DNA from: Gibbula magus
Lineage: Eukaryota > Mollusca > Gastropoda > Trochida > Trochidae
Length of the DNA: 64,000 nucleotides
Direction of reading: 5' to 3'
Assembly: GCA_936450465.1 (NCBI GenBank)
Contig: OW388300.1
Location: forward strand, 19,841,232-19,905,231
The number at the start of each line of letters is the position of its first letter. Position 1 is the stretch's first letter. Under the pieces are notes generated by a model. That model did not search any database. It was not told the origin of the DNA and was given only the letters and a program-made list of their open reading frames with translations. The translations under genes and the position numbers were made by a program. Shown piece by piece: positions 34,578 to 46,343 of this stretch.

Positions 34578-36294
34578 CTGAAAAATAAGTGGCACAGTTG
34601 GAAATATGTCACTTGAAGAATGGAGTGAGAAATTGTTCTACTTAGTTTCTTAAAGAGATGCAAAATGGTCATTGCTGATAAATTACATTAAACAATTTTA
34701 TCAGAAAAAATATTCTCCATGGAAAAAGTTTTTTGTGCACTTTATAACTTTATCATTTGTAGTGAACATAAATATTGGTCTGTTGGTTAATCATAAATGA
34801 GATTTGGAAAAGCAAACTTTGGGTTTTTGAGTAAATGATTTTGGTTAAAAGGATATTTTGTTTGAACAACATGAAGACATGACCGCAGAATAAATAAGGT
34901 AATTATATTTTGTCACTTGCAAATGCAAAGATAAACAAATGGAGAAAATGTGACATTGTGAGACGTCAAGATTTGACAAACAATATTGATTTTGATAGAG
35001 TGGTGGTCACATTTGAAGAACTTTTTACATGAAATGAATGTTTTTGATGGATATGTTTATTGAATGTTTCCTTTATAACTTACCCTGAAGAATATTCTTA
35101 TCTAGGTCAAATACTTTCACAGTGAAAATTCAAATAGGTTATGGCATTAACTGATGACTAAACATAGAGTATCATTACGTTGTTTTGGAATTATGTTCAA
35201 CACATTAAGTACACATTTTGTTTCTAACTTTAATGTTAATAAATGGTTTCAGATATTCCTGTATTAAAGTTCCATTTCTCCAAATAAATATGCTTTCAGT
35301 AGTGGTTTTGGTTTTAAGAGATGCAAAACTATTAGATTAACGGGGAAAAAAGCTGTTTACTAAATGAGAAAATGGAATGTTTTATATGCAATTATGATTT
35401 TCTCTGAATTCAGTTTTTCCAACCAAAAGAACATTACTGCTAGTGTTTGTATTGAAGACATTAAAAGTTTATATGATGAGTGTTTTCTGTATTGGTTAAA
35501 ATCTGAAATTTAATCCAATAAGCATCTGTTTTTCATAAAATTCCATTCAATATTAAAGAATCCTTGCCGATCAAGTCTGTTTCACTTCTGTTATTAAATG
35601 TTAGTTCTTTATGAAACATCAAAACTTATAACATCTCATTTCTGTTGAAATAACTTGACTTTTAGATACCATTTCATATGTTTCCTGATTTGGAAAATGG
35701 AATGTTTTAACATAATTATAAATTTCTCTGAAACCAACCTTTCCAACCAAAAACCATTACTGCAAATTGTTCAGATTAAACACATTAAACCTTAATGTAA
35801 AAAGTATTTTTTATTGATTAGAATCTGAAAATAAATTAAATTATAGTCTGTTTTTCGTGAAATTCTATTCAATGTTAAAGAATCCTTGTCCCAGATGTCT
35901 GTTTCACTTTTATATCCTTTATTTGGTGTTAGTGCTTTATAGAAAACATCTCAGTTCTTTTGAAATAACTTGACTTTAACATACCATTTCACAGGTGTAT
36001 ATATTTCCCAAACTCAGTGAAGATATTACACACTAAATAGGGATTTGATTTCCATCAAACTTTCTTTTCTTATAAAAATGTCCTAAGATTTTTATAAACT
36101 TTTCATATGAAGTGGAATTTTGTCTGGTGATGTCAGTTTAAGTAAAAATATTGAAAATCTTTGTCTAATTCTCATTGCACAATTCTTTAAGAGTCATAAC
36201 ACCAAATCCTAGTGTCATGAATAATTTCAGTCTCAACAGAAAAATAGAAATAAATTGGACTATTGGTAACGTTTGTAAAACCTCATGATTTAGA

Positions 36295-36567
36295 TTATGA
36301 CAGTGGATCCATCACTTTGTTTGAAGTGTCGGCCATAATGGTGAGATGCTGCTGCATGACAGACTGGTATAATCTTGCAGACAGACGTTCTCTCCCCGGA
36401 GAGAGATGATGTACTATATGATCACACTGGGTAATACTATTGATGCAGTTATGAAGATCTGGGGAGAACTCGGGTCTTTGAGTTTTATAAGCGGTTCAAT
36501 GAGGGTTGACAGATCACAGATATGGTGATAATGTTTCTCATGGGGTTGAGTGCTGTCTACTTTGGAA
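36295..36567 (-). pseudogene. Exon-like segment, copy 4 (U5)
   Basis: 273 nt; acceptor intact; stop TAA; nearly identical to copy 3, in line with a recent duplication of the whole unit. Confidence 0.45.
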
Positions 36568-38273
36568 CTGAAAAATAAGTGGCACAGTTGGAAATATGTC
36601 ACTTGAAGAATGGAGTGAGAAATTGTTCTACTTAGTTTCTTAAAGAGATGCAAAATGGTCATTGCTGATAAATTACATTAAACAATTATATCAGAAAAAA
36701 TATTCTCCATGGAAAAAGTTTTTTGTGCACTTTATAACTTTATCATTTGTAGTGAACATAAATATTGGTCTGTTGGTTAATCATAAATGAGATTTGGAAA
36801 AGCAAACTTTGGGTTTTTGAGTAAATGATTTTGGTTAAAAGGATATTTTGTTTGAACAACATGAAGACATGACCGCAGAATAAATAAGGTAATTATATTT
36901 TGTCACTTGCAAATGCAAAGATAAACAAACGGAGTAAATATGACATTGTGAGACGTCAAGATTTGACAAACAATATTGATTTTGATAGAGTGGTGGTCAC
37001 ATTTGAAGAACTTTTTACATGAAATGTATGATTTTGATGGATATGTTTATTGAATGTTTCCTTTATAACTTACCCTGAAGAATATTCTTATCTAGGTCAA
37101 ATACTTTCACAGTGAAAATTCAAATGGGTTATGTCATTAACTGAGGACTATACATCGAGTATCATTACGTTGTTTTGGAATTATGTTCAACACATTAAGT
37201 ACACATTTTCTTTCTAACTTTAATGTTAATAAATGGTTTCAGATATTCCTGTATTGAAATTCCATTTTCCCCAAATAAATAGGCTTTCAGTAGTGCTTTT
37301 GGTTTTAAGAGATGCAAAACTATTAGATTAACAGGGAAAAAAGCTGTTTACTAAATGAGAAAATGGAATGTTTTAATATTTATGCAATTATGGTTTTCTC
37401 TGAATTCAGTCTTTCCAACCAAAAAAACATTACTGCTAGTGTTTGTATTTAAGACATTAAAAGTTAATATGATGAGTGTTTTCTGTATTGGTTAAAATCT
37501 GAAATTTAATCCAATAAGCATCTGTTTTTCATAAAATTCCATTCAATATTAAAGAATCCTTGCCGATCAAGTCTGTTTCACTTCAGTTATTAAATGTTAG
37601 TTCTTTTATAATTATGAAACATCAAAACTTATAACATCTCATTTCTGTTGAAATAACTTGACTTTAACATACCATTTCATATGGTTGCTGAATGGGAAAA
37701 TGGAATGTTTTAACATAATTATCAATTTCTCTGAAACCAACCTTTCCAACCAAAAACCATTACTGCAAACTGTTCAGATTAAACACATTAAACCTTAATG
37801 TAATAAGTATTTTTTATTAATTAGAATCTGAAAATAAATCAAATTATAGTCTGTTTTTCATGAAATTCTATTCAATTAAAGAATCCTTGTCCCAGATGTC
37901 TGTTTCACTTTTATATCCTTTATTAACGTCTTAGTGCTTTGTAGAAAACATCTCATTTCTGGTAAAATTACTTGCCTTTAACATACCATTTCACAGGTTT
38001 ATATTTCCCAAGCTCAGTGAAGATATTACACACTAAATAGGCATTTGATCTCCATCAATCCTTCTTTTCTTATAATAATGTCCTAAGATTTTTATAAACT
38101 TTTCATGTGAAGTGGAGTTTTGTCTTGTGATGTCAATTTAAGTAAAAATATTGAAAATCTTTGTCTTCTCATTGCACAATTCTTTAAGAGTCATAACACC
38201 AAATCCTAGTCTCAACAGAAAAATAGAAATAAATTGGACTATTGGTAACGTTTGTAAAACCTCATGATTTAGA

Positions 38274-38546
38274 CTATGACAGTGGATCCATCACTTTGTT
38301 TGAAGTGTCGGCCATAATGGTGAGAAGCTGCTGCATGACAGACTGGTATAATCTTGCAGACAGACGTTCTCTCCCCGGAGAGAGATGATGTACTATATGA
38401 TCACACTGGGTAATACTATTGATGCAGTTATGTAGATCTCGAGAGAACTCCGGTCTTTGAGTTTTATAAGCGGTTCAATGAGGGTTGACAGATCACAGAT
38501 ATGGTGATAATGTTTCTCATGGGGTTGAGTGCTGTCTACTTTGGAA
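38274..38546 (-). pseudogene. Exon-like segment, copy 5 (U6)
   Basis: 273 nt; acceptor intact; the stop is TAG instead of TAA. At the frame break it reads GACCGGAGTTCTCTCGAG, where the other copies read GACCCGAG. Both could derive from GACCCGGAG, which would keep one frame open across the break. Confidence 0.45.
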
Positions 38547-38732
38547 CTGAAAAATAAGTGGCACAGTTGTAAATGTGTCACTTGAAGAATGGAGTGAGAA
38601 ATTGTTCTACTTTGTTTCTTAAAAGAGATGCAAAATGGTCACTGCTGATAAATTACTTTAAACAATTTTATCAGAAAAAATATTCTCAATGGAAAATATT
38701 TTTGTGCACTTTATAACTTTATCATTTGTATC

Positions 38733-38803
38733 ATTTGTAGCGCCTTGAGCTGCTTTCGAGTGTGGATATGTGCACTTTATAAATATGCACTATTATTATT
38801 ATT
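38733..38803 (+). mobile_element. Short LINE/SINE-type 3' tail inserted in U6
   Basis: GCGCCTTGAGCTGCTTTCGA ... CTTTATAAATATGCACTATT and an (ATT)n end, a tail common to many animal L2-like retroposons. ATCATTTGT is doubled just before it. Absent from the other units. Confidence 0.6.
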
Positions 38804-39615
38804 AGTGAACATAAAAATTAATATGGTCTGTTGGTTATTCATAAATGAGATTTGAAAAAGCAAACTGTTGGTTTTCAAGTAAATGATTTTGGTTAAAAGG
38901 ATATTTTGTTTGAACAACATGAAGACATGACCGCAGAATAAGTAAGGTAATTATATTTTGTCACTTGCAAATGCAAAGATAAACAAATGGAGAAAATGTG
39001 ACATTGTGAGACGTCAAGATTTGACAAACAATATTGATTTTGATAGAGTGGTGGTCACATTTGAAGAAGTTTTTACATGAAATGTATGATTTTGATGGAT
39101 ATGTTTATTGAATGTTTCCTTTATAACTTACCCTGAAGAATATTCTTATCTAGGTCAAATACTTTCACAGTGAAAATTCAAATAGGTGATGTCATTAACG
39201 GATGACTATACATAGAGTATCATTACGTTGTTTTGGAATTATGTTCGATCAACACATTAAGTACACATTTTGTTTCTATAATTTTAATGTTAATAAATGG
39301 TTTCAGATATTCCTGTATTGAAATTCCATTTTCCCCAAATAAATATGCTTTCAGTAGTGGTTTTGGTTTTAAGAGATGCAAAACTATTAGATTATTGGGG
39401 AAAAAGCTGTTTACTAAATGAGAAAATGGAATGTTTTAATATTTATGCAATTATGGTTTTCTCTGAATTCAGTTTTTCCAACCAAAAAAACATTACTGCT
39501 AGTGTTTGTATTTAAGACATTAAAAGTTAATATGATGAGTGTTTTCTGTATTGGTTAAAATCTGAAATTAAATCCTATTAGCATCTGTTTTTCATAAAAT
39601 TTCATTCAATATTAA

Positions 39616-40311
39616 AGGATAGATGAAATGCATTTTTCTCAAGAATGACAGATGATTACCTCTACGTATATTGTATATCGGAATCAATTGAGCATAAAAT
39701 TGAGACAATATACACTTGCAATTGATAATTAAGACGATTTTAATTCACCCATTTTAACTCTATCGCAATTTGTTCGGCGAATCCTTTTGAAAATGCTCAC
39801 TGAGGCGTGACTGTGATAGGCGACATGCGGACGGCTAGATAGCTACTCCGCCGGTGTCTCGTTAATTAATAAATGATGATTATCACTGCCGCTAAATGAA
39901 TTTATGAGGTGTATTACATCGCCAAAAAGACATGTTTATGTAATAATTGTGTAATTGTCATCTGCGGAATTACCTAGTTGGATATCTAAACATTCGATAT
40001 ATGGGAAATTTAAGTTGGTTTATTGAAGGTATCTTTGTGAAATTAACAATCAAAATGTTGCGAAATTACGTTGAATTGTGACTATCGCTGAAAATCAAAT
40101 TCCTCCACATACGTCACAGAAGTCATCCCTTCACGGGTCACACCCCCGCAGACTTTCATTCTGGTCGCCGGGGCTAAATTAGGCGTTTTTTCAAAAAGCC
40201 CCATATAAGTAATTTATGGACCGATTTCAGAAAGTTAAAATCGAGCACTTGTCAAATTCACATCCCATTTTAATGAATCCGATTTGGACCATATGTCATT
40301 TCATCTATCCT
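39616..40311. mobile_element. TTAA MITE (family K4), 696 bp, inserted in U6
   Basis: Perfect 15-bp terminal inverted repeats AGGATAGATGAAATG. TTAA lies on both sides (39612-39615, 40312-40315). The empty site in other units is AATATTAAAGAATCC. TTAA-AGG ends suggest Kolobok rather than piggyBac. No transposase. The interior is richer in GC than the array. Confidence 0.88.
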
Positions 40312-41043
40312 TTAAAGAATCCTTACCCATTAAGTCTGTTTCACTTCAGTTATTAAATGTTAGTTCTTTATGAAATATCAAAACTTATAACATCTCATGT
40401 CTGTTGAAATAACTTGACTGTAACATACCATTTCATATGGTTGCTGAATGGGAAAATGAAATTATTTAACATAATTATCAATTTCTCTGAAACTAACCTT
40501 TCCAACCAAAAACCTTTACTGCAAATTGTTCAGATTAAACACATTAAACCTTAATGTAATAAGTATTTTTTTTATTGATTAGAATCTGAAAATAAATCAA
40601 ATTATAGTCTGTTTTTCATGAAATTCTATTCAATGTTAAAGAATCCTTGCCCCAGATGTCTGTTTCACTTTTATATCCTTTATTTGGTGTTAGTGCTTAG
40701 TGGAGAAACATCTCATTTCTGTTGAAATAACTTGACTTTAACATACCGTTTCACGGGTTTATATTTCCCGAGCTCAGTGAAGATATTACACACTAAATAG
40801 GCATTTGATCTCCATCAATCTTTCTTTTCTTATAAAAATGTCCTAAGATTTTTATAAACTTTTCATATGAAATGGAGTTATTTATTGTGATGTCAGTTTA
40901 AGTAAAAATATTGAATATCTTTGTCTTCTCAATTCACAATTCTTTAAGAGTCATAACACCAAATCCTAGTGTCATGAATAATTTCAGTCTCGTTAGATAA
41001 AAATTGGACTATTGGTAACGTTTGTAAAACCTCATGATTTAGA

Positions 41044-41316
41044 TTATGACAGTGGATCCATCACTTTGTTTGAAGTGTCAGCCATAATGGTGAGAATCTG
41101 CTGCATGACAGACTGGTATAATCTTGCAGACAGACGTTCTCTCCCCGGAGAGAGATGATGTACTATATGATCACACTGGGTAATACTATTGATGCAGTTA
41201 TGAAGATCTCGAGAGAACTCCGGTCTTTGAGTTTTATAAGCGGTTCAATGAGGGTTGACAGATCACAGATATGGTGATAATGTTTCTCATGGGGTTGAGT
41301 GCTGTCTACTTTGGAA
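41044..41316 (-). pseudogene. Exon-like segment, copy 6 (U7)
   Basis: 273 nt; acceptor-like TTATTTTTCAG intact; stop TAA; GACCGGAG variant as in copy 5. Upstream on the minus strand, homology to the other units ends within about 80 nt (near 41396). Confidence 0.45.
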
Positions 41317-41396
41317 CTGAAAAATAAGTGGCACAGTTGGAAATATGTCACTTGAAGAATGAGGTGAGACATTGTGCTACATCGCAAAATGGTCTT

Positions 41397-41844
41397 TTTT
41401 TCATAATTCCGATAAACTGCATCGGATAAGATACTCCCCAATGAGAATAATGTTTGATATTTTGTAAACGGCACAGCTGGAGTTATTTGGCCACCAAGCG
41501 GAGACCAGACTTTGTGAGGACTGGCTGGTTTGTTGCTTGAATTATTTAGGAAAGAAATATTCCTTGTCTCTCATAAAACCTGGAACGGTGATGATTTCAT
41601 ATTGGCGGCTTTAACATGGGACATTTTATTATTTGAGAATAACTTATTATGTAATATGTCTTAAGTAACTAATTATGTAATATGGTTTGATACTTATCGT
41701 GTATTATGGTTTGAGTAATTATTTATATGATATGCATATCATATCCTGAGTTATGGATACTGACCATGATATCAATGATTTTACTTGCAAAAAGGTGTTT
41801 AGTCTTTATGGTTATGATACTCACTGATCTCTGATGTGCTTTTG
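41397..41844. other. Array edge and AT-rich repeats
   Basis: Beyond the array, ATTATGTAATATG recurs at about 41648, 41673 and in a related form near 41703. A short minus-strand run near 41490-41545 is open but ends quickly in a stop; no gene called. Confidence 0.35.
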
Positions 41845-42950
41845 CTGAAACCATTGCAATAACTTGAGAAGATGTGCTGAAACCATTGCAATAACTTGAG
41901 AAGATGTGCTGAAACCATTGCAATAACTTGAGAAGATGATGTGCTGAAACCATTGCATAACTTGAGAAGATGATGTGCTGAAACCATTGCATAACTTGAG
42001 AAGATGATGTGCTGAAACCATTGAATAACTTGAGAAGATGATGTGCTGAAACCATTGAATAACTTGAGAAGATGATGTGCTGAAACCATTGCAATAACTT
42101 GAGAAGATGATGTGCTGAAACCATTGCATAACTTGAGAAGATGATGTGCTGAAACCATTGCATAACTTGAGAAGATGATGTGCTGAAACCATTGCAACAA
42201 CTTGAGAAGATGATGACCTGAAACCATTGAATAACTTGAAGATAATGTGCTGAAACCAATGCAATAATGTGAGAAGATGATGTTCTGAAATCATTGAATA
42301 ACTGAGTAGATAATGACCTGAAACCATTGAATAACTTGAGAAGATGATATGCTGAAATCATTGCATAACTTGAGAAGATGATGTGCTGAAACCATATTGC
42401 AATAACTTGAGAAGATGTGATGAAACCATTGCAACAACTCGAGAAGATGATGTGCTGAAACCATTGCAATAACTTGAGAAGATGATGTGCTGAAATCATT
42501 GCATATATAACCCTAGTAGATAATGTGATGAAACCATTGTAATAACTTGAGAAGATGTGCTGAAACCATTGCAATAACTTGAGAAGATGATGCGCTGAAA
42601 CCATTGCATAATTTGAGAAGATGATGTGCTGAAACCATTGCATAATTTGAGAAGATGATGTGCTGAAACCATTGAATAACTTGAGAAGATGATGTGCTGA
42701 AACCATTGAATAACTTGAGAAGATGATGTGCTGAAACCATTGCAATAACTTCATAAGATGATGTGCTGAAACCATTGCAATAACTTAAGAAGATGATGTG
42801 CTGAAATCATTGCATATATAACCCTAGTAGATAATGTGCTGAAACCATTGCATATATAACTTGAGTAGATAATGTGCTGAAACCATTGAATAACTTGAGA
42901 AGATGATGTGCTGAAACCATTGCAATAACTTGAGAAGATGATGTGCACGT
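41845..42950 (+). repeat. 33-35-bp minisatellite, about 32 copies
   Basis: Core unit ACTTGAGAAGATGATGTGCT + GAAACCATTGCAATA, with variants lacking CAA or GAT. Spacing varies between about 32 and 36 bp, with some longer units carrying ATATATAACCCTAGTAG. The minus strand lacks stops in several frames, giving a 350-codon artefact of HHLLKLLQWF-type repeats. Confidence 0.95.
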
Positions 42951-43403
42951 GCTGAACAGACAAACAACACAAGAAAAGCAAGATGTCTTTTAGAAAATTG
43001 TGTGATCCAGAAATAATGCTTCTCTTTCTGAATCATGAGATATGCCAACCAAATATGAACCTTATGAAGAGATTTTTTACTTTTACTATTTTACTTATTA
43101 AAGAAATGGTAAATCTTTTTCATGGGAAATTATTCCTGGGAAACTAAGAAATAAGAACCAAATCACACTCAAACTACCAAATCAGATTCACCTTTCCCAA
43201 AGCACTTACATGATCGTAAATCAGTACGGTAGCCTTACTGTAATGCAACAAAATCAGATAAACTTTATCGTGACAGTTTTGTTGAGAAAGGAGCACCTGA
43301 AAGGTACATTGATTCTATTGATTCAAGACCATTAGCCTTCTGCAGCACTCGCACATAAGAAATGCTGCACTCTGAAGAATACATCAAAGAATGATTTCGG
43401 CTA
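42951..43403. other. Unassigned non-coding stretch
   Basis: Nothing recognised. Confidence 0.4.
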
Positions 43404-43716
43404 CTGGGATAGCACAGTGGTTAGTGCGTTCGGCTTTGGATCAAGAGGTCTGGGGTTTGATTTCCACCAGGGCATCAGCAACTTTGTCTGCTGTGGAGAA
43501 CTGTTCTACACGCAGTAAGGTTTAGGTGCAATGCTACACTGAATTTTAGCGTAGAACCACCCATGGTTCACTAGTTCCAACCAATGTTTGCAGGTTTAAC
43601 CGCAATGCATAGCCTCATGGCGTTGCAGGCTTTCTCCCTCCATAATACTAGCAATCTTGATAAAAGTGAAATACTCTTGAAAGTGGCGTTAAAGCCCCAA
43701 CCCACCTCACCTCACC
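43404..43716 (+). mobile_element. tRNA-derived SINE (family A), full length
   Basis: Head GATAGCACAGTGGTTAGTGC, B-box GGGGTTTGATTTCCACC, body and tail GTGGCGTTAAAGCCCCAACC then CACCTCACC. Confidence 0.9.
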
Positions 43717-44012
43717 ATTGGAGCCGGGAACTAAGACTATTGAATTACCGTTATGATGACAAGTACTGACAAATTACCCAGACTGCATCATCACGCATCA
43801 AGAGACAAATGAGAATCATGGGACATATTTGTCTGTTGAGATAGTGACGATTGTTTGTTATTGCACGCAAATGATGGAATAAGATCATTTGAAAATGTTG
43901 TCTCATAGATATTCAAATGTTGGTGCTTTCTGAACTGTCGACATAACACAAATTATGGGACTTGCAGACTCTTCACCACCTAACAACTACATCAGACACA
44001 CATGTGTAAATA

Positions 44013-44299
44013 GAAGTGATTGTGAGATCACCTCCTGTGAGATTCGAACCCAGACCTCTGGCTGAGAGTCCTGCACTCTACCAGTTGAGCTAAAGAGATA
44101 TTCCACTAGCCAGAAAGAACACTTTCATCACACCCTGCAACATACACCCCCTCCACAAAGTGACTTACCCTCAAGTCAGGTTTTGCGAGTTAGCAAGCAC
44201 CTCAGTCCGACGTACCAAGGGTGTAGTGAGCACTTTGGAGTTGCCCTGGCCTCAGGTTGGACGCCAATTGTATCAGAAGTGATTGTGAGATCACCTCCA
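44013..44299 (-). mobile_element. Tandem tRNA-like repeat / possible SINE (family C)
   Basis: An exact 24-bp direct repeat at 44013-44036 and 44275-44298 (core GTGATTGTGAGATCACCTCC) lies 262 bp apart. The minus strand between them carries a tRNA-like module directly before the lower-coordinate repeat. One full unit plus the end of a second would explain this. Confidence 0.5.
44033..44104 (-). pseudogene. tRNA-like sequence (not a functional tRNA)
   Basis: Minus strand: TTTAGCTCAACTGGTAGAG resembles an A-box/D-arm and GGGTTCGAATCTC resembles a B-box/T-arm. The anticodon arm (CTCTCAGCCAGAG) does not give a regular 5-bp stem with a 7-nt loop, and the acceptor stem does not pair. A tRNA pseudogene or SINE head is most likely. 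Confidence 0.5.
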
Positions 44300-44376
44300 G
44301 TGGGAATGGAGCCAATTGAGGTACAGGGATGTCCCAGTGTCTGATCTGCCTGTGACCTTTACTTTCAAAACATCAA

Positions 44377-44671
44377 GGGGGCGGAATAGCACAGTGTATA
44401 GTGTGTTCGACTTTAGATCAAGGGGTCCGGGGTTCGAATCCTGCTCATGCACTGTATCTTTCTTCTTGCAGTAAGGTTTCTGTAAAATGCTACACTGAAT
44501 TTCAGCGCAGTGGAACACCCATGGTTCGTTTTAGCCGATGCTTGCAGGATTCACCACAATACATTTTAACCTTGTCATTGCGGGCTTTTTCCATGCAATA
44601 ACACTAGCAGCTGTGATAAAAGTGAAATACATTTGAAAGTGGCATTAAACCCCAACTCACCTCACCTCACT
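44377..44671 (+). mobile_element. tRNA-derived SINE (family A), part of body missing
   Basis: Head GGAATAGCACAGTGTATAGT, B-box GGGGTTCGAATCCTGC. The segment between the head and TTGCAGTAAGGTTTC is shortened. Tail GGCATTAAACCCCAACTC then ACCTCACC. Confidence 0.87.
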
Positions 44672-45357
44672 TGATCTTCAAAACAGCTAGATTACAGAAT
44701 GGCCAATGCATAGTTACAAAAAGAAGAGAAATATATATCTTTTTAAATATATGAATCCTACTAAATTATTTCAGATAAAGGCGATGTTGGAAGGATGACA
44801 ATTTGACAATTGTTGGATTGCACAGTTAGGACATTACATTCTGTATTAAAGTGTTAAATCACACGTTTCTCCGGGGAGTGCTTTCTACTTCATCGACGAC
44901 AGTGACGCATACGTACAGCCACTACCCTAACAAGCATTCCTGATGTGATTCTATCATCTTGACATGGGTTGGGCTCCATTTGCAAATTGCTATCATGGGA
45001 GAGCTTTATGTTCTGTTGACATATTGCTAAGCAAGATTCATTTAAGACTTAATCAAATTTTATTGTCGAGTCAAGATTGCAGTCATTCATTACTGCAAAA
45101 ATCAATGTATTAGGCAGAGTAAAATTCATAAGATACAATTTTATTTTTGTTATATTGGCCCTGTCGCAGTGTTTAATCACTGAAACAATCATTGAAGTGT
45201 TGTAAGTTATTTTTTCATTGGTATATTGTATGATTTTATACTTTCCGAAGAACACATGGTTTGGGTCCAGGCTGTTAATGATAAATGGTGCTGAAAACTT
45301 ATTAGAAGGTATTTTATCACATAAACTACTTTAGGATAGGGATCAATTATAATATTG
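44672..45357. other. Unassigned non-coding stretch
   Basis: Nothing recognised. Confidence 0.4.
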
Positions 45358-45540
45358 TTATCCCAAATTTTAAAATTGTTATCCCAAATTTAATATTGGC
45401 CCAAATTTGATATTGTTATGTCAAATATAATATTGGCCCAAATTTGATATTGTTATGTCAAATATAGTATTGGCCCAAATTTGATATTGTTATGTCAAAT
45501 ATAGTATTGTCCCAAATTTGATATTGTCATCTCAAATATA
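45358..45540 (+). repeat. 37-bp AT-rich minisatellite, about five copies
   Basis: CCCAAATTTGATATTGTTAT and GTCAAATATAGTATTGG alternate in phase; the edge copies are shorter. Confidence 0.88.
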
Positions 45541-45628
45541 ATGTTGATGATGTTGACATCAATATTCATACATCTTTTCTCTTCACAGCTGAAAAGGACC
45601 CCTTGAATTCACATCCTATCAACCATTC

Positions 45629-45672
45629 AGCAATCAAGACTTATCAACCAATCAAGACTTATCAACCAATCA
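45629..45672 (+). repeat. 18-bp direct repeat, two to three copies
   Basis: CAATCAAGACTTATCAAC recurs head to tail, followed by CAATCAAAAACC. Confidence 0.7.
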
Positions 45673-45882
45673 AAAACCAAGACAATCAGCCATTAAAACA
45701 TTAGGTAAGTGCATGATTAAGAATATCTTTTTCTGTCAACATAATATATCATCAAAGATTCCCAAAAGACAAACATGAACAAATCCACTGAAAATGCATG
45801 ACCAAAATGGTTGAATCGTACCTCCAATGTTGCTCCCTCTCAAAACAGTGGTCATAATCTTTCCTTTCTGATAGGCTACTGA

Positions 45883-46062
45883 GGGGGGATAGTGCAGTGA
45901 TTAGCACATTTAGCTTCGAATCAAGAGATCCAGGGTTCGAATCCCTTCGTCTGCAATGCATAGCCACAATGGCTTTGCAGTCTTATCCCTGCATTAATAC
46001 TAACAGACGTGATATAAGTGAAATACTCTTGAAAGCGGGGTTAAACCCCACCTCACCTCACA
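45883..46062 (+). mobile_element. tRNA-derived SINE (family A) with the middle deleted
   Basis: Head GGGATAGTGCAGTGATTAGC, B-box AGGGTTCGAATCCC. The B-box region is joined straight to GCAATGCATAGCCACAATGG, so the whole central body is missing. Normal tail GCGGGGTTAAACCCCACCTC. Confidence 0.87.
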
Positions 46063-46209
46063 TGATGAGTTACTCAGACTATTGCTCGAGAGATCCAGTC
46101 AAATATTATGTATTTCTTGAGCACATCTCTTTTTTACAACAAAAGGACATCAATCAAAGTTTGTATATATTATGTTCACACCAATAAAGTCATCTTTTTA
46201 ATGCAATGA

Positions 46210-46343
46210 TCGCCGCTAATGGCTGCAATACTGCAGAAGCGGCGTTAAACAATAACTCACTCACTCACTCACTCACTCACTCACTCACTCACTCACTCAC
46301 TCACTCACTCACTCACTCACTCACTCACTCACTCACTCACTCA
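46210..46343 (+). mobile_element. Mini-SINE with long (ACTC)n tail and 12-bp target duplication
   Basis: A roughly 45-bp core (CGCCGCTAATGGCTGCAATA ... AGCGGCGTTAAACAATA), then about 90 bp of (ACTC)n. TTAATGCAATGA flanks both sides exactly (46198-46209 and 46344-46355). No tRNA-like head is included. Confidence 0.85.

Larger units (their letters stand above)
26336..41396 (-). repeat. Tandem array of about 2-kb units, each with an exon-like segment
   Basis: Units, using the ATGTCCTAAGATTTTT boundary: U1 26336-28339; U2 29827-33284 (about 1.98 kb without its insert); U3 33285-34091, internally deleted; U4 34092-36081; U5 36082-38082; U6 38083-40842 (with a 696-bp insert); U7 40843-41396, partial. 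Landmark CTCTCCCCGGAGAGAGATGA recurs in U1, U2 and U4-U7. U4 and U5 are almost identical, which suggests recent unequal exchange. U3 jumps at 33500 from the stop-codon region straight to AAAATCTGAAATTTAATCC, losing the exon-like segment and about 1.2 kb in all. Confidence 0.93.

Noticed and set aside
41480..41550. Possible upstream exon for the array's exon-like segment
   Set aside because: A short minus-strand run looks coding-like but ends in a stop within about 20 codons and no donor or acceptor pair could be supported.
41723..42775. 350-codon minus-strand open frame
   Set aside because: It lies entirely within the 33-35-bp minisatellite and its translation is the repeat read in shifting frames. 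The alternative frames are open too.
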